NCBI RefSeq assembly: GCF_020740535.1
Contig: NZ_CP082362.1
Coordinates: 5,330,501-5,394,500, forward strand
Length of the DNA stretch: 64,000 nucleotides
Origin: Streptomyces profundus
GTDB taxonomy: Bacteria > Actinomycetota > Actinomycetes > Streptomycetales > Streptomycetaceae
Reading direction: 5' to 3'
This document shows, piece by piece, positions 57,428-64,000 of this stretch; the stretch's first letter is position 1; each line of letters starts with the position of its first letter. The notes under the pieces are model-generated. The model searched no databases and was not told where the DNA came from. It saw only the letters and a list, made by a program, of their open reading frames with translations. Made by a program: the position numbers and the translations under genes.

Positions 57428-57651
57428 GTATGCAGCCGAAGTCCAAGATGGGCACCTATCTGTCCATCGGCGGCAGTCTGTTCGCCGTGATCAGTGTCGC
57501 GAAGCAGCTGCGTGAGGCGCGCGAGAAGCAGGACGCGCTGCAACTGACCGACGCCGTCATCTCCGCCGCGGGCATCGTCACCGGCGTGGCGCTGCTCGCC
57601 CGTCAGCTGCGCCGTCTGAACCGCGATGAGAACGACGTCCTCAGCGACTGA
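57424..57651 (+). CDS. small membrane-associated protein between gatA and gatB
   Basis: 75 residues from a GTG overlapping the gatA stop. One hydrophobic segment near the start ([16 protein letters not shown]), a charged middle ([15 protein letters not shown]) and a second hydrophobic stretch ([16 protein letters not shown]) suggest a helical hairpin. No function is known to me. Its place inside the gatCAB operon suggests it is expressed with them. The C-terminal tail is basic then acidic. Confidence 0.75.
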   Translation: MSMQPKSKMGTYLSIGGSLFAVISVAKQLREAREKQDALQLTDAVISAAGIVTGVALLARQLRRLNRDENDVLSD

Positions 57652-57681
57652 GCGCTCCCGCACATCCGAGAGGTAGTACCC

Positions 57682-59190
57682 GTGACCGTCACCGACCTGG
57701 TGTCGTACGAGGACGCGCTGGCGTCCTACGACCCCGTCATGGGCCTTGAGGTCCATGTCGAGCTGGGCACCAAGACCAAGATGTTCTGCGGCTGCGCCAC
57801 CACCCTCGGCGCCGATCCCAACGCGCAGACCTGCCCCACCTGCCTCGGTCTGCCCGGGGCGCTGCCGGTGGTCAACGCCGTCGGCGTGGAGTCGGCCGTG
57901 CGGATCGGCCTCGCCCTCGACTGCGAGATCGCCGAGTGGTGCCGCTTCGCCCGGAAGAACTACTTCTATCCGGACATGCCGAAGAACTTCCAGACCTCGC
58001 AGTACGACGAGCCGATCGCGTTCAACGGACATCTGGACGTCCAGCTGGCCGACGGCGAGGTCTTCCGGGTGGGCATCGAGCGGGCCCATATGGAGGAGGA
58101 CACCGGCAAGTCCACGCATATCGGCGGCGCCACCGGCCGGATCCATGGCGCCTCGCACTCCCTGCTCGACTACAACCGGGCCGGCATCCCGTTGATCGAG
58201 ATCGTCACCAAGCCGATCGAGGGCGCCGGCGAGCGGGCGCCCGAGGTGGCCCGCGCCTATGTCGCCGAGCTGCGCGAGCTGATCAGGGCGCTGGGCGTCT
58301 CCGAGGCCCGGATGGAGATGGGGCAGCTGCGCTGCGACGTCAACCTCTCGCTGCGCCCGCACGGCCGGGAGGCGTTCGGCACCCGCAGCGAGACCAAGAA
58401 CGTCAACTCGCTGCGCAGCGTGGAGCGCGCGGTGCGGTTCGAGGCCCAGCGGCACGCCACCGTGCTCGACGGCGGCGGCCTCATCATCCAGGAGACGCGG
58501 CACTTCCACGAGGAGAACGGCACCACCACCTCGGGCCGGGTCAAGGAGGAGGCGGAGGACTACCGCTACTTCCCCGAGCCCGATCTGGTGCCGGTGGCCC
58601 CCGACCGCGCCTGGGTCGAGGAGCTGCGGGCCGAGCTGCCCGAGCTGCCGCTCGCGCGCCGCAACCGGCTGCGCGCCGACTGGGGCATCTCGGCGCACGA
58701 GATGCAGTCGGCGCTGAACGCGGGCGCCGTCGAGCTGATCGTCGCCACCATCGACGCCGGTGCCGACGCCGCCTCGGCGCGCAAGTGGTGGCTGGGCGAG
58801 CTGGCCCGCCGCGCCAACGAGCAGGGCACCGATCTCTCGGCGCTGCCCATCACCCCGGCGCAGGTGGCCCGGGTCACCGCGCTGGTGGCCGAGGGGGCGC
58901 TCAACGACAAGCTGGCGCGCGCCACCATCGAGGGCGTGCTGGCCGGCGAGGGCGATCCGGACACCGTGGTCGAGCGGCGAGGGCTGCGCATCGTCTCCGA
59001 CGACGGCGCCCTCGGGAAGGCGGTGGACGAGGCCATCGAGGCCAACGCGCCCATCGCCGACAAGGTCAGGGCCGGCAAGGTCGCGGCGGCCGGCGCGCTG
59101 GTCGGCGCCGTGATGAAGGCGACGCGCGGGCAGGCCGACGCGGCCAGGGCCAGGCAGCTGATCCTGGAGCGGCTCGGCGTGACGGAGTAG
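57682..59190 (+). CDS. gatB: aspartyl/glutamyl-tRNA amidotransferase subunit B
   Basis: 502 residues, full length. Core motifs: [19 protein letters not shown], the zinc-type Cys positions in [19 protein letters not shown], and [13 protein letters not shown]. It phosphorylates and transamidates mischarged tRNA. It completes gatC-gatA-small ORF-gatB with 30 bp to the preceding gene. A strong hairpin terminator follows. Confidence 0.97.
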   Translation: MTVTDLVSYEDALASYDPVMGLEVHVELGTKTKMFCGCATTLGADPNAQTCPTCLGLPGALPVVNAVGVESAVRIGLALDCEIAEWCRFARKNYFYPDMPKNFQTSQYDEPIAFNGHLDVQLADGEVFRVGIERAHMEEDTGKSTHIGGATGRIHGASHSLLDYNRAGIPLIEIVTKPIEGAGERAPEVARAYVAELRELIRALGVSEARMEMGQLRCDVNLSLRPHGREAFGTRSETKNVNSLRSVERAVRFEAQRHATVLDGGGLIIQETRHFHEENGTTTSGRVKEEAEDYRYFPEPDLVPVAPDRAWVEELRAELPELPLARRNRLRADWGISAHEMQSALNAGAVELIVATIDAGADAASARKWWLGELARRANEQGTDLSALPITPAQVARVTALVAEGALNDKLARATIEGVLAGEGDPDTVVERRGLRIVSDDGALGKAVDEAIEANAPIADKVRAGKVAAAGALVGAVMKATRGQADAARARQLILERLGVTE

Positions 59191-59231
59191 GGCATGGCAC
59201 GACGCGCCTAAGGACTCGACGGGTCCGGTCT

Positions 59232-59266
59232 AAGGCCCCCGACTCCATCCCGGTGTCGGGGGCCTT
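59232..59266 (+). terminator. terminator after gatB
   Basis: AAGGCCCCCGAC, 11-nt loop, GTCGGGGGCCTT: a perfect 12-bp stem 42 bp after the gatB stop. It is the clear end of the gatCAB transcript. The motif TCTAAGGCCCC that opens it is found again before the second small ORF-LuxR module. Confidence 0.85.
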
Positions 59267-59400
59267 CGCCGGATAGGGACGGTCGGCGCGTCGGTCGCTG
59301 ACTTCGCCCGATGTGGAAGGGGGGCCTTGGCGCGGATCGTGGACGTTGTCGGGTCGAGGGGCCGTTCCTCGACACCAGCACGATCGCGAGGAGCACCACC

Positions 59401-59550
59401 ATGCTGGAGTACGAACTGCACCGTCAGCGCGCGACCGAGCTTGAGAGCGCGGCGCGGGACCACCGCAGGGCACGGGCGCTCCGCCGGCTGATGCGCCTGG
59501 CGCGGCGCCGGGTCGCCGGCTTCGACGTCGACTGGGTCACCGCGGCGTGA
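59401..59550 (+). CDS. small basic protein preceding a LuxR-type regulator (module 1)
   Basis: 49 residues from ATG 59401, with a GAGGAG site. It is Arg/Ala/Leu-rich: LHRQRATELESAARDHRR, then RALRRLMRLARRRV. It shares a pattern (QR-x-x-EL-x3-A-x3-R-x-x-R) with the small gene at 62837 in the second module. Such short actinobacterial genes lie just upstream of large LuxR regulators; function unknown, possibly a helical partner. Confidence 0.6.
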   Translation: MLEYELHRQRATELESAARDHRRARALRRLMRLARRRVAGFDVDWVTAA

Positions 59551-59618
59551 CCGGCCCACGCTCTGCCGTCGGCCAATCCGGTACCGCCCCTTCCCCGGCG
59601 CGTGCCATCCTCGACCCC

Positions 59619-62600
59619 GTGGAGACGCGCGATGTGAGCCCGGTGTTCGTGGGCCGGAAGGCGGAGCTGGCCGAGCTGGTCGAGGCGTTGCGCCGGGCCG
59701 AGGCCGGCGTTTCGCAGGCGGTGGTCGTCGGCGGCGAGGCAGGCATCGGCAAGACGCGGCTGCTGGAGGAGTTCCTCGCGGTGGCCGGCGCCGCCGGCGC
59801 CACCACCGCGGTCGGCGCCAGCGTCGAACTCGGCGCGGACGGGCTGCCGTTCGCGCCGCTCGTCGGCCTGCTGCGCTCGCTCCACCGCCAGCTGGGCCCC
59901 GAGCTGGTCGAGGCCGCCAGCGAGCCCACCGGCGATCTGACGCGGCTGCTGCCCGAGTTGGGCGAGGCCCCAGGGCACCTCGCCGGCGGCGTCGACACCG
60001 TGGACCGGGCGCGGATGTTCGAGCTGATCACCCGGCTCTTCGAACGCCTCTCGCAGCGCCGCACGCTGGTGCTGGTCCTGGAGGACCTGCACTGGTCCGA
60101 CCGCTCCACCAGGGAGCTGCTCGCCTTCTTCTTCCGCTCGGTGCACCCGGGCGCCCGGGTCATGGTGCTGTGCAGCTACCGCGCCGACGACATCCACCGC
60201 CGCCATCCGCTGCGCCCCTTCCTCGCCGAGCTCGACCGGCTGCGCACCGTCCAGCGGATCGAGCTGACCCGGCTCTCCGGCGACGAGGTCGCCGCGCAGA
60301 TGGCCGGCATCCTGGGCACCCCGCCCGAGGCGACGCTGGCCGCCTCGGTCTTCGCCCGCTCCGACGGCAACCCGTTCTTCGTCGAGGAGCTGACCGTCGA
60401 CCCCGACCCGGCGCGCGGGCTCACGGAGTCGCTCCGCGATCTGCTGCTGGTGCGCGTGGAGACCCTGCCCGAGCAGGTACAGGACGTGCTGCGGGTGGTG
60501 GCCGTCGGCGGTTCGTCCGTGGAGCACGCGCTGCTGGCCCGGGTCGCCGGGGTGCCGGAGCCCGAGCTGCTGAGCGCGCTGCGCGACGCCGTCGGCGCCA
60601 GGCTGCTGGCCGCCACCGACGACGCCGACGGCTACCGCTTCCGGCACGCGCTCACCCGCGAGGCGGTGACGGACGATCTGCTCCCGGGGGAGCGCGCCCG
60701 GCTCAACCGCCGCTACGCGACGGCGTTGGAGGCCGAGCCCGGACTGATCGCCGCCGACGAGCTGCCCACCCGGCTGGCCAGCTACTGGGAGTGCGCGGGC
60801 GACCGGGCCAAGGCGCTGCCCGCCGTGCTGACGGCGTCCGTCGCCGCGGGCCGCCGCTTCGCCTACGCCGAGCAACTGCGGCTGCTGGAGCGGGCCCAGG
60901 AGCTGTGGGACGCGGCGCCCGAGGAGGTGCGGGCCACGCTCCGCCCCGCCCAGCCGATGTGGGGCTACCCGGCGGGCGAGGTCCCGGACGGCGCCGGCGG
61001 GGCGAACGGCCCGGTCGGCTGGGTCGACCTCCAGGCCGAGGCCGTGGTGGCGGCCAGCCTCGCCGGCCAGTACGACCGGGCCAACGCCATCTGCCGGGGC
61101 GCGCTGCGCGAGTTGGACGAGATCCGGCTGCCGCTGCACGCCGCGTGGTTCTGGGTCCAGCGCGCCGGGATGGCCGAGCGCGAGGTGCGGGGCGACGGCG
61201 TGCACGAGCTGTCCCGCGCCCAGGAGCTGGTGCGCGGCCTGCCGCCTTCCGAGGTGCACGCCAGGGTGCTGGCGCTGACCGCGGCCTGGCATTCGCTCCA
61301 GGGCCCAGGACCCGAGCAGCTGGAGCAGGCCGAGCGCGCCGTCTCGCTGGCCCGGCTGGTCGGCGCCACCAGCACCGAGCTGTACGCGCGCTACACCCTG
61401 GCCTCCCTCCAGGCCGACGCCGGGGACAGCGCGGGGGCCGTCGTCGAGATGCGGTCCGTGCTGCGGACGGTGCTCGACCGGGGCGAGGTCAGCCTGCTCG
61501 GACGCTGCCTGGTCAACCTGTCCGCGGTGCTGGCCGACGCCGGCGAGCTGCGGGAGAGCCTGATCTCCATCGCGGAGGGCATCGAGCTGGCCGACCGCTA
61601 CGGCCTGGAGGAGACCAAGAGCTGGCTCCAGGCCAACCTCGCCTTCGTGCTGACGCTCCAGGGGCGCTGGGACGAGGCGGGGTCGGCGCTCGACCAGGCC
61701 CGCCGGCAGGCCCGCAGCCCGCACAGCGAGCATGTCAGCCGGATCCTGGCGGGACAGCTGGCCGCCCTGCGCGGCGACGTCGACACCGCCCGGGAGGCGG
61801 CCACGGCGGTGCGGACAAAGCTCAGCGCCGACCGGGTGCGTGCCACCTTCGAGGTCGAGTTGGCCCGCCTGGAGATCGATCTGGCCCTGCTCACCGGCGA
61901 GCCCCAGCGGTCCAGGGACATCCTGCGCTCGGCGCGCTCCGACCTCCAGTTGGGCCTCACCCAGCTGGTGTGGGGCCTGGTCTCCTCGGCCGCGATGGCC
62001 GAGGCGGAGGGCCGGGGGATGCCGGGCGCCGACGAGGGGCGGCCCGAGGCGGTCGCGCTGATCAGGGAGCTGACGCGCTCGCTGCCCCGCAACCTTCCCA
62101 TCCGGGTGGCGCTCGGCCTGCTGGTCGACGCCCAGCTGTACCGGGCGGAGAGCCGCGACCGCCCACCCCACTGGGCCGAGGCGGTGGACGCCATCGAGCC
62201 GCTCGACCTGCCCCACCACCTGGCCGAGGCGCGGTACGGCTGGGCCGAGTCGCTGCTCGCCGCCGGCGAGCCCGACGCCCGCGCCCGGGCCGCCGAGCAG
62301 CTCAGGGCGGCCAGGGAGACGACGCTGGCGCTCGGCGCCGCGCCGCTGCGCGAGCGCGTGGAGCGGCTCGCCCAGCGCGCCCGGCTGGATCTCAGCGCGC
62401 GGCCCGAGCCCAAGGCGGCCCCCGAGCCGGGGGACACCTTCGGGTTGACGCCTCGGGAGCGGGATGTGCTGGGTCTGGTGGCGGCGGGGCGGAGCAACCG
62501 GCAGATAGCGGAGGAGCTGTTCATCTCGCCGAAGACGGCGAGTGTCCATGTCTCCAACATCCTGGCCAAGTTGGAGGTCACCAGCCGGGGCGAGGCGGCG

Positions 62601-62645
62601 GCCGTCGCCCACCGGCTGCGCATGGTGCCGCTCCGACCGACCTGA
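59619..62645 (+). CDS. large LuxR-family ATPase regulator (LAL type), module 1
   Basis: 1008 residues from GTG 59619; this start aligns with the ATG of the second copy. ATPase: VGGEAGIGKTR (Walker A, 38-47) and LVLVLEDLHWSD (Walker B). A middle region of TPR-like helical repeats follows, about 380-900. The C-terminal HTH is FGLTPRERDVLGLVAAGRSN, RQIAEELFISPKTASVHVSN. LAL regulators bind ATP and a ligand to activate specialised metabolism or catabolism. The gene has no good ribosome site, and the mRNA may be leaderless. The target is unknown. It lies next to core gatCAB. Confidence 0.93.
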   Translation: METRDVSPVFVGRKAELAELVEALRRAEAGVSQAVVVGGEAGIGKTRLLEEFLAVAGAAGATTAVGASVELGADGLPFAPLVGLLRSLHRQLGPELVEAASEPTGDLTRLLPELGEAPGHLAGGVDTVDRARMFELITRLFERLSQRRTLVLVLEDLHWSDRSTRELLAFFFRSVHPGARVMVLCSYRADDIHRRHPLRPFLAELDRLRTVQRIELTRLSGDEVAAQMAGILGTPPEATLAASVFARSDGNPFFVEELTVDPDPARGLTESLRDLLLVRVETLPEQVQDVLRVVAVGGSSVEHALLARVAGVPEPELLSALRDAVGARLLAATDDADGYRFRHALTREAVTDDLLPGERARLNRRYATALEAEPGLIAADELPTRLASYWECAGDRAKALPAVLTASVAAGRRFAYAEQLRLLERAQELWDAAPEEVRATLRPAQPMWGYPAGEVPDGAGGANGPVGWVDLQAEAVVAASLAGQYDRANAICRGALRELDEIRLPLHAAWFWVQRAGMAEREVRGDGVHELSRAQELVRGLPPSEVHARVLALTAAWHSLQGPGPEQLEQAERAVSLARLVGATSTELYARYTLASLQADAGDSAGAVVEMRSVLRTVLDRGEVSLLGRCLVNLSAVLADAGELRESLISIAEGIELADRYGLEETKSWLQANLAFVLTLQGRWDEAGSALDQARRQARSPHSEHVSRILAGQLAALRGDVDTAREAATAVRTKLSADRVRATFEVELARLEIDLALLTGEPQRSRDILRSARSDLQLGLTQLVWGLVSSAAMAEAEGRGMPGADEGRPEAVALIRELTRSLPRNLPIRVALGLLVDAQLYRAESRDRPPHWAEAVDAIEPLDLPHHLAEARYGWAESLLAAGEPDARARAAEQLRAARETTLALGAAPLRERVERLAQRARLDLSARPEPKAAPEPGDTFGLTPRERDVLGLVAAGRSNRQIAEELFISPKTASVHVSNILAKLEVTSRGEAAAVAHRLRMVPLRPT

Positions 62646-62665
62646 GGCGCTACGGCGGCTAAGGC

Positions 62666-62691
62666 GGCCCCTAGGGGCCTCTAAGGCCCCT
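62666..62691. terminator. overlapping palindromic hairpins after first LuxR gene
   Basis: GGCCCCTAGGGGCC (62666-62679) is a perfect palindrome, and AGGGGCCT CTA AGGCCCCT (62673-62691) overlaps it. The two structures are mutually exclusive. They may terminate the LuxR transcript or form a switch before the second module. Confidence 0.6.
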
Positions 62692-62836
62692 GGGACGTCG
62701 AGGTTTGCGGCGATGGCCCGATGCGGCGAGGGCCCCTGGGGGACGAGCGTGGAGGCATCGCAGGGACGACGGGTGTCCACCAAGCTCTGGTGGACGGGTG
62801 GACCGGACACCGTTCCTGGACCTCGGGAGAGCCACC

Positions 62837-63091
62837 ATGAACAAGCCGTACTCCACGTCCTTCAACACCTTCGAGATGTACGCCCACCAGCAGCGCGTCG
62901 AGCTGCTGCTGCGCGAGGCCGAGCACGAGCGCCTGGTCCGCGAGGTGCTCAGGGGGCGCGAGACGTCACGTCGCGCCAGCGGCGGCCGGTCCAGCCGGCC
63001 GGTGTCCCGGGCCCACGCCGGGGCGTCGGGCTGGCGGTCGTCCGCCGTGGGCCTGGTACAGCGGCTGCGCCGCCGTCGGGCCAGGGCCTAG
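62837..63091 (+). CDS. small basic protein preceding a LuxR-type regulator (module 2)
   Basis: 84 residues from ATG 62837, preceded by GGGAGAG. The first half (AHQQRVELLLREAEHERLVR) shares a pattern with the small protein at 59401; the second half is rich in Arg/Ser and ends RLRRRRARA. It precedes the second LuxR gene by 43 bp, repeating the arrangement seen at 59401-59619. No known function. G/C-rich codon use supports it as real. Confidence 0.6.
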   Translation: MNKPYSTSFNTFEMYAHQQRVELLLREAEHERLVREVLRGRETSRRASGGRSSRPVSRAHAGASGWRSSAVGLVQRLRRRRARA

Positions 63092-63134
63092 AACACCCGT
63101 GCCGTTGTCAGTGCCCTGTGCGATCCTGCGGAGC

Positions 63135-64000
63135 ATGCGCACCAGATCCGTCAGCCCCGTCTTCGTCGGCAGGAACCCCCAGATCCAGGCTCTGCGTGAG
63201 GCCCTGCGCGAGGCGGCCGACGGCGTTCCGCAGGCGGCGTTGGTCGGCGGCGAGGCCGGGATAGGCAAGTCCCGTCTGGTGGAGGAGTTCCTGGCGTCGG
63301 CGCAGGCCGAGGGCGCGCTGACGGCCGTCGGCGGCTGCGTCGAAGTGGGTGCGGACGGTCTGCCGTTCGCACCCGTCGTGGCGGTGCTCCGCGTCCTCCA
63401 CCGCGAGTTGGGGGAGGAGCTGACGGATGCCGCCGCCGGCTTCCAGGGGGAGCTCTCCCGGCTGCTGCCCGATCTGGGGCCGCCCAACCCGCAGGACCAC
63501 GCCGCCAGGGACCAGGAGGTGCGCGGCCGGCTCTTCGAGCTGACCGCCCGGCTGCTGGAGCGGCTGGCCCAGACGCGCACGCTGGTGCTGGTCTTCGAGG
63601 ATCTGCACTGGTCGGACCGCTCCACCAGGGAGCTGCTCGGCTATGTCTTCCGCGTGGTGCGGAGCTGCCGGCTCCTCGTGGTCACCACCTACCGCTCCGA
63701 CGACATCCACCGCCGGCATCCGCTGCGCCCCTTCCTCGCCGAGCTGGATCGGCTGCCGACGGTGCGGCGGATCGAGCTCCCCCGGCTCACCAGGGGCGAG
63801 GTGGGCGAGCAGCTCGCCGGCATCAGGGGCGAGGTGCCGGCTCCCGAGCTGCTCGACCAGATCTTCCGCAGGTCCGACGGCAACGCCTTCTTCGTCGAGG
63901 AGCTGGCCAGCATCACGGGCAACGGCCGAGCCGGCACGCTCAGCGACTCGGTCCGGGATCTGCTGCTGCTCCGGGTCGAGGCGCTGCCCGATTCGGTCCA
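63135..64000 (+). CDS. large LuxR-family ATPase regulator, module 2, 3' end outside window
   Basis: The first 288 residues are visible. VSPVFVGRN at the start parallels VSPVFVGRK in the first copy; LVGGEAGIGKSRLVEEF is Walker A and LVFEDLHWSDRSTREL Walker B. Identity to the 59619 gene is high throughout, including DDIHRRHPLRPFLAELDRL, so the two are paralogues from a tandem duplication of a small-ORF + regulator module. The HTH is not yet visible. Confidence 0.92.
   Translation, partial: MRTRSVSPVFVGRNPQIQALREALREAADGVPQAALVGGEAGIGKSRLVEEFLASAQAEGALTAVGGCVEVGADGLPFAPVVAVLRVLHRELGEELTDAAAGFQGELSRLLPDLGPPNPQDHAARDQEVRGRLFELTARLLERLAQTRTLVLVFEDLHWSDRSTRELLGYVFRVVRSCRLLVVTTYRSDDIHRRHPLRPFLAELDRLPTVRRIELPRLTRGEVGEQLAGIRGEVPAPELLDQIFRRSDGNAFFVEELASITGNGRAGTLSDSVRDLLLLRVEALPDSV

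Overview
The window is high-GC DNA with the gene style of Streptomyces or a close relative: G/C-rich third codon positions, many GTG and TTG starts, stop/start overlaps such as ATGA and GTGA, and almost no TTA codons. It holds 48 protein-coding genes that I can support and one RNA element (a tandem glycine riboswitch). I saw no tRNA, rRNA, transposase, integrase or CRISPR array.

Two separate predicted conflict (defence or programmed-death) operons lie in the left half. System A (1-7245) is a vWA-MoxR-VMAP ternary system: the tail of an alpha/beta hydrolase, a caspase-VMAP protein, a MoxR-type AAA+ ATPase, and a very long vWA protein whose C-terminal 800 residues look like a Z1/superfamily-II helicase module that has lost its Walker A, Walker B and motif III residues. 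System B (23015-31156) is a 1945-residue STAND (NB-ARC) ATPase with about 30 near-identical 42-residue TPR units, followed by a CHAT caspase-like protease and an alpha/beta hydrolase. Each system carries one TTA (bldA-dependent) leucine codon, and I found no other in-frame TTA codon in the window. Both pair a caspase-fold protease with an alpha/beta hydrolase.

Between and after them: an APH-type phosphotransferase and an MFS exporter (7.2-9.4 kb); a ThuA / Gfo-Idh-MocA / secreted PA14-propeller group (9.7-13.8 kb); a DUF4287 protein, a PAS-SpoIIE phosphatase, another phosphotransferase and a secreted subtilase lacking two of its three catalytic residues (13.9-17.8 kb); and a ferric-siderophore ABC importer with an iron box and an AraC regulator (17.9-22.9 kb).

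From 33.4 kb there is a zinc-limitation operon of cysteine-poor ribosomal proteins (bL32, bL28, uS14, bL31) plus a CobW-like protein, headed by a Zur-like box shared with a divergent methyltransferase. Then come two small secreted proteins and a glycine/serine operon (gcvT-gcvH-sdaA) under a tandem glycine riboswitch, flanked by two SseB-like genes.

The right end (43-64 kb) looks like conserved core chromosome: Dps, two amidases, cysteine desulfurase, mnmA, a nitrilase-family hydrolase, an SDR, a MetE-like protein, ligA, a GGDEF-EAL protein, gatC-gatA-small ORF-gatB, and two tandem modules of a small basic ORF plus a large LuxR-type ATPase regulator, the second cut by the window end.
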